Shown: positions 1 to 5,644, numbered from the stretch's first letter. The stretch is 6,147 bases of DNA from an uncultured Faecalibacterium sp. (GCA_934561485.1 CAKTGS010000107.1:1-6147), one strand, 5' to 3'. Numbers and translations: made by a program. Notes: generated by a model from the sequence alone, not told the origin.

Positions 1-224
1 ATCTCCCGCAGGCGGTGGGCCGCCTCCATGCCGTTCAGCCCCGGCAGCTCAATGTCCATGAACACGATGTCGTAGTCCGCACAATAGTGTTCCAGAAAAT
101 CCGCTGCGTTCCCGAACGCCGTAACGGTCAGCGGCAGAGCCCGCTCGGCAGAATACCGTTTCAGGCAGTTTTGCAGGTGTTCCAGCTCCCGGGCAGTATC
201 CTCTACAATGGCGCAGCGCAGCAT
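1..224 (-). CDS. Response regulator, receiver domain (C-terminus beyond window)
   Basis: The visible 74 residues are the N-terminal two thirds of a CheY-like receiver domain. It starts MLRCAIVED, with the acidic pair Glu8-Asp9, and the phospho-acceptor is Asp57 in the run IVFMDIELPGLNGMEAA. The protein would be phosphorylated by a partner histidine kinase and act in the cytoplasm as a DNA-binding regulator. The output domain is outside the window. The style of the receiver resembles Firmicute LytTR-type regulators (AgrA-like), but that is inference and other output domains remain possible. The ATG at 224 is chosen because a GGAGAG ribosome binding site lies at 231-236 and the receiver fold begins directly. 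It lies 128 nt downstream of the AstE-like pair on the same strand and has its own good promoter, so it is probably a separate unit. A kinase gene would be expected beyond the left edge. Confidence 0.9.
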   Translation of the reverse strand, partial: MLRCAIVEDTARELEHLQNCLKRYSAERALPLTVTAFGNAADFLEHYCADYDIVFMDIELPGLNGMEAAHRLRE

Positions 225-249
225 GATGGTCTCTCCTCGATGCAAAAAA

Positions 250-280
250 TTCACAGAATCAGTATAACGCATTCTGTGAA
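250..280. promoter_or_regulatory. 10-bp inverted repeat flanking the -10 box: operator, or terminator of the AstE-like pair
   Basis: TTCACAGAAT (250-259) and ATTCTGTGAA (271-280) are perfect inverted arms separated by 11 bp. The arm centres are 21 bp apart, two helical turns, which suits a dimeric regulator on one face of DNA. The arms bracket the response regulator -10 box. On a leftward transcript reading through from the AstE-like genes the same arms would form an AT-rich 10-bp hairpin followed by six U residues (complement of 244-249), so the element could also terminate that transcript. The response regulator's own transcript is predicted to start inside one arm and so could not form the hairpin. 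Confidence 0.6.
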
Positions 281-289
281 AAATGGCAA
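261..289 (-). promoter_or_regulatory. Sigma-A type promoter for the response regulator
   Basis: Read leftward, a -35 box TTGCCA (284-289, 5 of 6 consensus) is followed after exactly 17 bp by a -10 box TATACT (261-266, 5 of 6). The predicted start is near 254, giving a 30-nt leader that carries the GGAGAG site before the ATG at 224. The -10 lies inside the spacer of an inverted repeat (250-280), which suggests repressor or activator control. Seen directly; activity is inferred. Confidence 0.75.
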
Positions 290-352
290 CACAGGGGCCG
301 CCCAACACGCCGCAGACGATGTTGGCCGCAAAGCTCCGTACAAAGATCCTGT

Positions 353-1297
353 TTACAAACACCCCCCATGCAGCCGCCGGATCACCTTAAAGGCAACCTC
401 ATGTTCTGTTGTCAGCGGTTTTTTCAAAGCGAAGAAAACAACGCCGCTGGTTGGGCAGGTGATTTCTGCCTCCACCTCCGCAGTAAAGGGGTCAAGGATC
501 ACGCCCAATTCCTGACCATACTCCACTTCCTGCCCCGGCTCTACGAAGCGGCGGAAGATTCCGCCCGCCGGGGTGAGCACATTGGCCATCTCGTTTTCCT
601 GCACAACAGAGGAAAGATACCCGCTGTGGCAGTTATAGCGCAGCAGACCCACCCGGCTGAGATACCGCAGCACTGCGGCAACCGCCTCCTGTGCGCTGTG
701 CTCATCGATCTCATCCGTCTCCTTGGTGTAAACGCTGAAGGCGTTCGTTTCCCATACCTGCCAGTTGTAGTTCAGCGTTGTTGTATCAATGGGTTCCGGT
801 TTGCGCATGACCACATAAGGCAGGCCGAACAGGTTGCCCAGACTGGCCGTCTGATAGCCGGTGTTCATGATGCGCACATGGGGCACAAAATCGCCAGGCA
901 GATAGAAGGACGCAAAATGGATGCCGTATTTATAGCCCTGCACCGCCTCAAACAGTGCCGCCGCAATGCGCTGGGTCGTTTCGCCTTGGTCATAGCCGGG
1001 AAACATCCGGTTGATGTCCGTTTTGTCCATTGCCCAGAATCGGCTGCCCACGTTCATGGAAAAATGGTTGACGCAGGGCACCACCAGCAGTTCATTGCCG
1101 GGAGCAATGGCCCCCTGTTCTTCCAGTTTGCGGAGTTTTTGCACCAGCAGCGCGCAGACATACATCTGCTGTACTTCGTTGCCGCGCACGGCAGCCACCA
1201 TGGCACAGGCCTTTTCCCCCTCACCAAAACGAAATCCTTTGATCTTGAACTTCTGGCGGTAGGGTGTTTCCAACTCGTAAAGCGTTTCTTCTCTCAT
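353..1297 (-). CDS. Divergent AstE/aspartoacylase-family protein (M14-like), zinc site altered
   Basis: This 314-residue protein belongs to the succinylglutamate desuccinylase/aspartoacylase group of zinc carboxypeptidase-fold amidohydrolases. The fold landmarks are present: a core strand leading to RGNE (38-41), CVNHFSMNVGSRF (75-87), TDINRMFPG (93-101) with Asn96-Arg97, and His127. A C-terminal beta-sandwich domain resembling lipoyl/biotinyl domains runs from about 240 to 306. Family members use HxxE...H to bind zinc and a Glu as general base. Here the first His is Arg38, the Asp two residues before the second His is Gly125, and by hand alignment with the upstream paralogue the general-base Glu falls on or next to Tyr190-Thr191. 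It may be a pseudoenzyme, a partner subunit, or use a different chemistry. The ATG overlaps the paralogue's TGA (ATGA), with an AGGAGG about 9 nt upstream, so the two are translationally coupled. An equimolar complex with the paralogue is plausible but inferred. Confidence 0.85.
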   Translation of the reverse strand: MREETLYELETPYRQKFKIKGFRFGEGEKACAMVAAVRGNEVQQMYVCALLVQKLRKLEEQGAIAPGNELLVVPCVNHFSMNVGSRFWAMDKTDINRMFPGYDQGETTQRIAAALFEAVQGYKYGIHFASFYLPGDFVPHVRIMNTGYQTASLGNLFGLPYVVMRKPEPIDTTTLNYNWQVWETNAFSVYTKETDEIDEHSAQEAVAAVLRYLSRVGLLRYNCHSGYLSSVVQENEMANVLTPAGGIFRRFVEPGQEVEYGQELGVILDPFTAEVEAEITCPTSGVVFFALKKPLTTEHEVAFKVIRRLHGGCL

Positions 1298-2232
1298 TTC
1301 CGAAATCCTCCTGTCAGGATGCGGGCCAGCAGACTGCCCGGATAGACCACGGGATATTCCCGCAGGGTAAACAGCAGACCGTCTGCCGGAGCCATCAGGG
1401 TCTGCCGCACTTCACCTGTCAGCGGGTCCGCAATGACTGCCAGCTCCTGCCCTTTTTTCACAATGCCGTTATGCTCCACACTGGGAATGAAAATGCCCGC
1501 CTTATCCGCGTTGATAAAGGCCACCTCATCCTTGCTGACGATGGGCTTGCGAGGCGTTTTCGTTTCACCTGCCCACATTCCCTGTGTGTGCATCAGGTTC
1601 AGGATACCGTCTACAAGCTGCTCGCCGTAGCTCTTGGTCAGGCGCATTCCCACGCCCATTTCCACCACAAGACAGTGTGTGCCGATGACGTTCAGGCTGT
1701 GCGCCAGCGTGCTTTCCAGCACCGTTGCCGCCGCATGGACCCAGACAAAATCCACGTTGAGCTGCTCTGCCAGCGGCACCAGTGCCGGGGCCGTCTCCTC
1801 CGAGATACGCACCTGCGGCAGCTCCCGCAGGTAGATGTTGGAAGCATGGATGTCAATGGCAATATCCGCTCCGCGCAGATCTTCCACGACCTCATGGGCA
1901 TAATATTCCGCCATCGGCCCGTCAGTATCACCGGGGAAAATGCGGTTCATGTCCAAATCAAACAGCGGGATGCCGCGTTGAATGGTGTTGATGCCCAATG
2001 GATTGACTGCCGGATAAATATCCACCGTTCCGGTCAGAAGTTCCGGGTGCTCCTGAATGCGGCGATTGAGCAGATAGACCACATACTGACCTTCCAGCTC
2101 ATCACCGTGCACACCCGTGACCACACAGATTCGTTTTCCGCTGTCGTTGCCGGGCAGTGGAGTGAGCCGATTCTTTTTCAGTTCCAATTTTTCATGCACT
2201 GCAAGCGAAAGGCTTGCGACGGTTTCTTCCAT
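1294..2232 (-). CDS. AstE/aspartoacylase-family zinc amidohydrolase (M14-like)
   Basis: This 312-residue protein is a predicted cytoplasmic zinc-dependent amidohydrolase of the succinylglutamate desuccinylase/aspartoacylase family, which cleaves N-acyl amino acids or similar amides. The zinc ligands are all present: VHGDE gives His42 and Glu45, and DIHAS (127-131) gives His129. LDMNRIFPG (93-101) supplies Asn96-Arg97 for carboxylate binding, and VVEMG (189-193) supplies Glu191 as likely general base. A beta-sandwich domain of lipoyl-like appearance fills about 245-306 without a modifiable lysine motif. There is no signal peptide. An AGGAG sits about 12 nt before the ATG, somewhat far. The 4-nt overlap with the following paralogue marks one transcript. 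The true substrate is unknown: AstE itself needs an ast operon, which is absent, and the neighbours point to an amide or small peptide made by the upstream ligase. I would not use the names astE or aspA. Confidence 0.9.
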   Translation of the reverse strand: MEETVASLSLAVHEKLELKKNRLTPLPGNDSGKRICVVTGVHGDELEGQYVVYLLNRRIQEHPELLTGTVDIYPAVNPLGINTIQRGIPLFDLDMNRIFPGDTDGPMAEYYAHEVVEDLRGADIAIDIHASNIYLRELPQVRISEETAPALVPLAEQLNVDFVWVHAAATVLESTLAHSLNVIGTHCLVVEMGVGMRLTKSYGEQLVDGILNLMHTQGMWAGETKTPRKPIVSKDEVAFINADKAGIFIPSVEHNGIVKKGQELAVIADPLTGEVRQTLMAPADGLLFTLREYPVVYPGSLLARILTGGFRK

Positions 2233-2253
2233 CTTTCTTACACGCTCCTATCT

Positions 2254-2418
2254 AAGAAGCCGTTTTCATAAGCATTGCGCACCGCTCGAACGGCCTTTTT
2301 GCTCGCATACTGCGTTGCTTTCCCTTGCAATCCACCAAGGATTGCTGCGGAAAATCGCCTTGTCTGCGGGCAAAAATACTCGTCGCTCGGCGCACCCCGC
2401 TTACAAAAACAGCTTCTG
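2254..2418. repeat. 165-nt imperfect palindrome, MITE-like or structured RNA element
   Basis: The outer arms 2254-2307 and 2365-2418 match each other as inverted repeats at 37 of 54 positions in an ungapped hand alignment; the outer ends (AAGAAGC / GCTTCT) are best conserved. A perfect 7-bp hairpin, GCAATCC (2327-2333) and GGATTGC (2339-2345), sits at the middle, and its centre (2336) coincides exactly with that of the outer arms. The whole is therefore one continuous palindrome without indels. It fills all the space between the terminator U-tract (ending 2419) and the ribosome binding region of the AstE-like gene. Possible identities are a miniature inverted-repeat element, a dispersed genomic palindrome, or a leader RNA structure. 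No target-site duplication is evident. The open frame that crosses it (2238-2465, leftward) has no ribosome binding site and looks fortuitous. Confidence 0.7.
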
Positions 2419-2457
2419 AAAAATAAAAGGGCTTCTGCCGGTTTTGTGCAGAAGCCC
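2419..2457 (-). terminator. Rho-independent terminator after the transglutaminase-like gene
   Basis: Read leftward, a perfect 10-bp GC-rich stem (arms 2448-2457 and 2429-2438, loop of 9 nt) is followed by TTTTATTTTT (complement of 2419-2428). It starts 26 nt after the TGA of the transglutaminase-like gene. It should end most transcripts of the ATP-grasp/alpha-E/transglutaminase operon and so separate it from the AstE-like pair, unless read-through is regulated. Confidence 0.88.
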
Positions 2458-2483
2458 GGTGCCATTGCCTTGTCTTGTATCGC

Positions 2484-3260
2484 TCAGCCCTTGCGGACGT
2501 CCAGCCGCATCTCAGTATGCAGGGTCTGGTCTGCCATGCCTCGAAAAACACCTCGTTCTGCACGGCAATCAGCAGCATCCCGGCCCACGGCAAATCGCAC
2601 ATGATCTTCTCCCGCTTCACAGGCAAAGGTGGGATCATAGCCATGCCAGCCATCCGGCAGGGCAATTTCTACCCACGCATGGGTGGCACCCTCGCCGGGT
2701 ACAAGCCCCATGCAATAGCGCGCCGCAAACCCGGACCGCCGCGCCAGCGCCAGCAGGATGTGCGCATAGTCCTGACAGACCCCGCTGCCCAGCGCAAACG
2801 CCTGCCCGGCAGTCGTGGAGATCCCCGTAAGCCCCGGCACATAGTGCAGCGCACCGGCTGCCGCTTTGTTCAGCAGCGCTGCCTGCTCCTGCGGGCTTTT
2901 TCCTTCCAACGGCAGGCTTTGCCACAACGCTTCCAGCTCTTCCGTCATAGCGGTAAGTTCTGTAAACTGTTTCAGCACAGGATTTACCGTTTCTGCCTGT
3001 GCGCGTCCATCCACCCGTACGATGCCGTGGGAATCGTAGCAAAAAAACGCATGCGGTTCCCGGCAGCTGCCGCACACCAGCCAACCGCCAAAACCATCCC
3101 GGTGCAGTCCATACTCTGCCGCCGGTTCTATGCGGACAGCATAACTTTGCAGCTTTTGCGCATCATCCTCCACCGGCAGGCAATGCAGCGCAAAGGTGTG
3201 CCCATTGACCGGAGCCGAGAACTCCACCCCGGTGTGAAAATGAAATTCCAGTTCTGTCAT
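2484..3260 (-). CDS. Transglutaminase-like cysteine protease/amidase
   Basis: This 258-residue protein has a transglutaminase-like core in its C-terminal half. The catalytic triad is visible: Cys162 in GSGVCQDYAH, His194 in GATHAWVE, and Asp209 in GYDPTF. The first 90 or so residues form a beta-rich region like the N-terminal domain common in bacterial transglutaminase-like proteins, followed by a helical stretch (about 97-135). No signal peptide or membrane segment is seen, so it acts in the cytoplasm. Bacterial members of this type mostly hydrolyse or exchange amide bonds rather than cross-link proteins. Next to an ATP-grasp ligase and an alpha-E protein it fits a known predicted peptide-synthesis cluster, where it could trim or transfer the product. 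It starts 42 nt after the alpha-E stop, with AGAGG 8 nt before the ATG, and is followed by a terminator. The fold and triad are clear; the substrate is not known. Confidence 0.93.
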   Translation of the reverse strand: MTELEFHFHTGVEFSAPVNGHTFALHCLPVEDDAQKLQSYAVRIEPAAEYGLHRDGFGGWLVCGSCREPHAFFCYDSHGIVRVDGRAQAETVNPVLKQFTELTAMTEELEALWQSLPLEGKSPQEQAALLNKAAAGALHYVPGLTGISTTAGQAFALGSGVCQDYAHILLALARRSGFAARYCMGLVPGEGATHAWVEIALPDGWHGYDPTFACEAGEDHVRFAVGRDAADCRAERGVFRGMADQTLHTEMRLDVRKG

Positions 3261-3302
3261 TGCTCGTTCCTCTGTGTTTCCTGTCCTGCGTTTTTTCTGC
3301 CG

Positions 3303-3983
3303 TTACAGGTCGAGAAACAAGCTTTCCACTGCTGCGACCAGCTCCGGTGCCGAAGCATCCGGCTTGGAGGAATCCAGCAGCGCATCCACCAGAAAATCCA
3401 GCCGCTCCTTGTTCGGCGAAAGCTGGGTCTTGTACAGGCGGTTGAACAGCCGCTCAAACTCCTTGCGGGCGCGCTCCGGCTCGTCACCCAGGCGCAGATA
3501 CAGGTCTGTCCGCTCCACGCTGGTGCCCAGTTTGATCATGCTGCGGGTCTCTTCATCAAAGATGGTCTCCTCGCACGCCCCGCGAAAAGCCAGAATGTCA
3601 TCCAGCACCCACTGGAGCGCGATGGCAGGCGTATCGCATTGCGCCGCCTTTTCCATGGCATTCATGGCCAGCTGGATGTACGAAAGGGTGTCGGTGGTCA
3701 GGGTATCCCGCAGCACCACGGCATTGTCATAGGCGTAGACCAAACTGGACGCCAGCGAGTTCGGGTTATTTCTGTCAAAGAAATACCGCTTGCAGAAATC
3801 CACCGTATTTGCATAGCCGCCGGGAATGCCCAAGCGGAAACAGTAGTCCACATAATCGCCTTCCCTGCCGTCCACCCCGGCATCGTAAATGGGTTTTGCT
3901 TTTTTTAAGCCTGTATATACACGCTCTGTGTAGCGTCCCAGCCAGTATAGGCGGCTGGCCTTGTTCAGCGAGATAATACCCAT
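3303..3983 (-). CDS. Alpha-E domain protein (DUF403 family)
   Basis: This 226-residue all-helical protein opens with LNKASRLYWLGRYTERVY (6-23), the characteristic start of the alpha-E family. It contains NPNSLASSLVYAYDNAVVLRD (73-93), where family members have a similar NPNS...RENAR run, and ends with a helical region holding RTDLYLRLGDEPERARKEFERL. Its biochemical role is not known; family members almost always accompany circularly permuted ATP-grasp enzymes and are presumed partners. It looks short: from memory most members are close to 300 residues, so this is a compact version, though both ends look intact. The ATG at 3983 lies inside the end of the ATP-grasp gene (19-nt overlap, different frame). 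A strong AGGAGGAGG is encoded by the ATP-grasp QGGG codons about 11 nt upstream, which implies translational coupling. Confidence 0.9.
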   Translation of the reverse strand: MGIISLNKASRLYWLGRYTERVYTGLKKAKPIYDAGVDGREGDYVDYCFRLGIPGGYANTVDFCKRYFFDRNNPNSLASSLVYAYDNAVVLRDTLTTDTLSYIQLAMNAMEKAAQCDTPAIALQWVLDDILAFRGACEETIFDEETRSMIKLGTSVERTDLYLRLGDEPERARKEFERLFNRLYKTQLSPNKERLDFLVDALLDSSKPDASAPELVAAVESLFLDL

Positions 3984-5278
3984 GTGTCCTTAAAACCTCC
4001 TCCTTGCGAGCTGTTGACCACAAAGCTGTCCGGGTTGCGGGAAAATCGGGTCAGCCCGCTTGCCCAGACCTTTGTATCATCGCCGCCGCTCAGCACAAAC
4101 GCCCGCAAATCGGCCTTGCGGGGCACTTTTTCGCCGCCCTCCATGATGGGCAGGTCGAGGAAATCAATGACCTCCTGTGCAATGAACCGGCGCGGCTCGT
4201 TGCGGATGGTCGTGCGAAAATCTTCCAGCTGCTGCTTGGTCAAATCGCGTCCAAACACCACGCCGTAGCCGCCCGCCTCGGCCACATCCTTGACCACCAG
4301 CGTTTCCAGATGATCGAGCACATATTTTCGATCTTCTTCATAGAAAGGCAGATAGGTGGGGGCGTTGTGCAGGATGGGTTCTTCACCCAGATAGTACTTT
4401 ACCATTTTGGGCACGAAGTAATAAATGCCCTTGTCGTCTGCCACACCGTTGCCCGGCGCGTTCAGCAGCGCCACATTGCCGGCGCGGTAGGCATCCATGA
4501 CGCCGGGAATGCCGATCAGGCTTTCCGGCTTAAAGGTCAGCGGGTCAAGATATTCATCGCTGATACGGCGATAAATGGCACCCACTCGCTCGCCGCCGTG
4601 GACAGTCTTGAGATAGACCTTGTTGTTTTCCACATATAGGTCGCCGCATTCTGCCAGCACGGCGCCGGTCTTTTCCGCCAGATAACTGTGCTCGAAATAG
4701 GCGGCATTGTACCGCCCCGGGGTAAACACCACGTTGATGCCGCCGGTGTTGACCGCATCCATGGTCTGCCGCAGCAGCTGCGCATAGTTGCGGTTGTCCA
4801 CAATGGCGTTGCCGCTGAAGGTCTCCGGGCTGCACCGGCGGCACAACTCCCGTGCAATGAGCGGATAGGACGCGCCGCTGGGGATACGGAGATTGTCCTC
4901 CAGAATAAACCAGCTGCCGTCCTTTGCCTGCACGAGGTCGATGCCGGAGATGTGGCTGTAAACGCCCTTGGGCGGCACAAAGCCCTCACACTGCGGCAGG
5001 TAGCCGCTGCCCGCAAAGACAAAATCCTCCGGCACAATGCCGTCCCGGATGATTTTCTTTTCGCCGTAAACATCTTTCAGAAACAGGTTCAGCGCATTGA
5101 CCCGCTGCACAAGCCCCTTGTTCAATGTCTCAAACTCCTGCGCTGTTATGACACGCGGCAGCGGGTCGAATGGGAACAGGCGTTCCTGAAACGTGCCGTT
5201 TTTGTACAAGCCGAATTTAACACCATATCGTGCCAGCTGGTCGTTGATGGTCTGCTGATGCTGTACCAATTGGTCCAT
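3965..5278 (-). CDS. Circularly permuted ATP-grasp protein, amidoligase-like (DUF404/DUF407 type)
   Basis: This 437-residue protein is a circularly permuted ATP-grasp ligase of the type found with alpha-E and transglutaminase-like partners. It is predicted to activate a carboxylate with ATP and join it to an amine. Family signatures occur in order: GIDLVQAKDGSWFILEDNLRIPSG (112-135), VFTPGRYNAAYFEHSYLA (184-201), IYRRISDEYLDPL (235-247), NAPGNGVADDKGIYYFVPKM (273-292), VVKDVAEAGGYGVVFG (328-343, nucleotide-binding Lys and Gly-rich loop), FIAQEVIDF (365-373), KADLRAFVL (388-396) and LTRFSRNPDSFVVNSSQGGGFKDTWVL (409-435). The C-terminal SSQGGG motif is complete, so the protein is not truncated. 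No export signal is seen. The ATG follows a GAGGGG site by about 7 nt. It is the first gene of the leftward operon behind a consensus promoter. Substrates are unknown; members have been predicted, not shown, to make small peptides or amides. Confidence 0.95.
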   Translation of the reverse strand: MDQLVQHQQTINDQLARYGVKFGLYKNGTFQERLFPFDPLPRVITAQEFETLNKGLVQRVNALNLFLKDVYGEKKIIRDGIVPEDFVFAGSGYLPQCEGFVPPKGVYSHISGIDLVQAKDGSWFILEDNLRIPSGASYPLIARELCRRCSPETFSGNAIVDNRNYAQLLRQTMDAVNTGGINVVFTPGRYNAAYFEHSYLAEKTGAVLAECGDLYVENNKVYLKTVHGGERVGAIYRRISDEYLDPLTFKPESLIGIPGVMDAYRAGNVALLNAPGNGVADDKGIYYFVPKMVKYYLGEEPILHNAPTYLPFYEEDRKYVLDHLETLVVKDVAEAGGYGVVFGRDLTKQQLEDFRTTIRNEPRRFIAQEVIDFLDLPIMEGGEKVPRKADLRAFVLSGGDDTKVWASGLTRFSRNPDSFVVNSSQGGGFKDTWVLSR

Positions 5279-5364
5279 AGATTTCCCCTCTTTTTGTCTT
5301 GGATTTTCGCTGCATCCGGGCGTTCCCAGCCTTTCCCCTGCCGGTCTCTCTGCCCCGCAAATGC

Positions 5365-5413
5365 AAAAAGCACAAGGCGGCGTGGCCTTCTATGGGCCAC
5401 GCCGCCTTGTGCT
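5365..5413 (-). terminator. Terminator-like hairpin at the 5' end of the ATP-grasp operon transcript
   Basis: A perfect 19-bp stem (arms 5369-5387 and 5395-5413, loop of 7 nt), very GC-rich, is followed in the leftward direction by five U residues. In the rightward direction no T-run follows, so the element is directional. The promoter just upstream predicts +1 at about 5413, the first base of the stem. It is therefore a leader element of the amidoligase operon: an early attenuator, a source of a roughly 50-nt RNA, or a 5' protective stem. No leftward gene lies upstream that it could terminate. Confidence 0.8.
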
Positions 5414-5419
5414 GGTTCT

Positions 5420-5448
5420 ATTATAAAAAGACAAAAACCGCTTGTCAA
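5420..5448 (-). promoter_or_regulatory. Consensus sigma-A promoter of the ATP-grasp operon
   Basis: Read leftward, TTGACA (5443-5448) and TATAAT (5420-5425) are both perfect and separated by exactly 17 bp. This predicts strong basal initiation at about 5413 and a leader of about 135 nt to the ATG at 5278. With so strong a promoter, control is likely to come after initiation, at the leader hairpin, or from a repressor. Confidence 0.9.
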
Positions 5449-5543
5449 CGATTTCAAACGGAAAATCCGCGTTTTTGCAAAATTCAAGCAGAGCTGTCAA
5501 GTCATTCAGCCCTGCGCCACACACTTTTTGTGAATGTTTACTC

Positions 5544-5572
5544 TTGTGGAATCCTGTCAAAAACGGTAGAAT
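5544..5572 (+). promoter_or_regulatory. Probable promoter of the acetolactate synthase-like gene
   Basis: TAGAAT (5567-5572) is a 5-of-6 match to the -10 consensus. At 17 bp upstream lies TTGTGG (5544-5549), only a 3-of-6 match to the -35 box. The predicted start, about 5579-5582, lies at the base of the following hairpin. The weak -35 suggests a need for an activator or modest basal activity. A short dyad, CACA/TGTG (5520-5532), lies just upstream. Confidence 0.5.
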
Positions 5573-5581
5573 AAGGTCTGC

Positions 5582-5626
5582 AAAGGCAGTGTAGCCCCAC
5601 CGGGCTGCACTGCCTTTTTTCTTTTT
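5582..5626 (+). terminator. Terminator-like leader hairpin before the acetolactate synthase-like gene
   Basis: A 16-bp stem with one G-U wobble (arms 5582-5597 and 5602-5617, 4-nt CACC loop) runs into TTTTTTCTTTTT (5615-5626), a textbook Rho-independent terminator shape for rightward transcription. No rightward gene precedes it, so it belongs to the leader of the gene starting at 5645. The leader is too short for a T-box or a leader peptide with regulatory codons. Confidence 0.85.
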
Positions 5627-5634
5627 GAAATGAT

Positions 5635-5639
5635 AGGAG
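5635..5639 (+). promoter_or_regulatory. Ribosome binding site favouring the GTG start at 5645
   Basis: AGGAG lies 5 nt before GTG (5645), 11 nt before the in-frame ATG (5651), and after the in-frame ATG at 5630, which it therefore cannot serve. GTG is the best placed start, with the ATG at 5651 second. Confidence 0.7.
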
Positions 5640-5644
5640 CAATC

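Larger units (their letters stand above)
5279..5644. other. Divergent intergenic regulatory region (366 nt)
   Basis: No protein-coding gene is seen here. From left to right it holds an 86-nt purine-rich leader for the leftward operon (5279-5364), a leader hairpin with leftward U-tract (5365-5413), the leftward promoter (5420-5448), about 95 nt of AT-rich spacer, the rightward promoter (5544-5572), and a second leader hairpin with rightward U-tract (5582-5626), followed by the AGGAG of the acetolactate synthase-like gene. The hexamer TGTCAA occurs three times (5443, 5495, 5555); only the first has a matching -10 box. Confidence 0.85.

Noticed and set aside
303..326. CCAACA/TGTTGG stem just after the AstE-like pair as a terminator.
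   Set aside because: The stem is only about 6 bp with a 12-nt loop and has no T-tract in either direction.
2238..2465. Leftward 75-codon frame over the terminator and palindrome.
   Set aside because: It begins inside the transcript region before the terminator, has no ribosome binding site, and crosses both the terminator and the palindrome. It resembles no family I know.
368..3908. Long rightward open frames (368-1345, 1264-2271, 2475-3908) of 325, 335 and 477 codons.
   Set aside because: They lie antisense to genes with clear catalytic motifs, lack ribosome binding sites, and read as Arg/His/Gln-rich low-sense protein. They are mirror frames of GC-rich coding DNA.
5457..5477. Small dyad around CGGAAAATCCG between the two promoters as an operator.
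   Set aside because: Only four base pairs are symmetrical, which is common by chance in a 366-nt region.
5443..5560. Three TGTCAA hexamers (5443, 5495, 5555) as a possible binding-site array.
   Set aside because: The spacings (52 and 60 bp) are not helically regular. The first is simply a -35 box, and the others have no extended similarity beyond six bases.
5630..5632. In-frame ATG upstream of the chosen start of the acetolactate synthase-like gene.
   Set aside because: It sits before the AGGAG at 5635-5639 and directly after the U-tract, with no ribosome binding site of its own.
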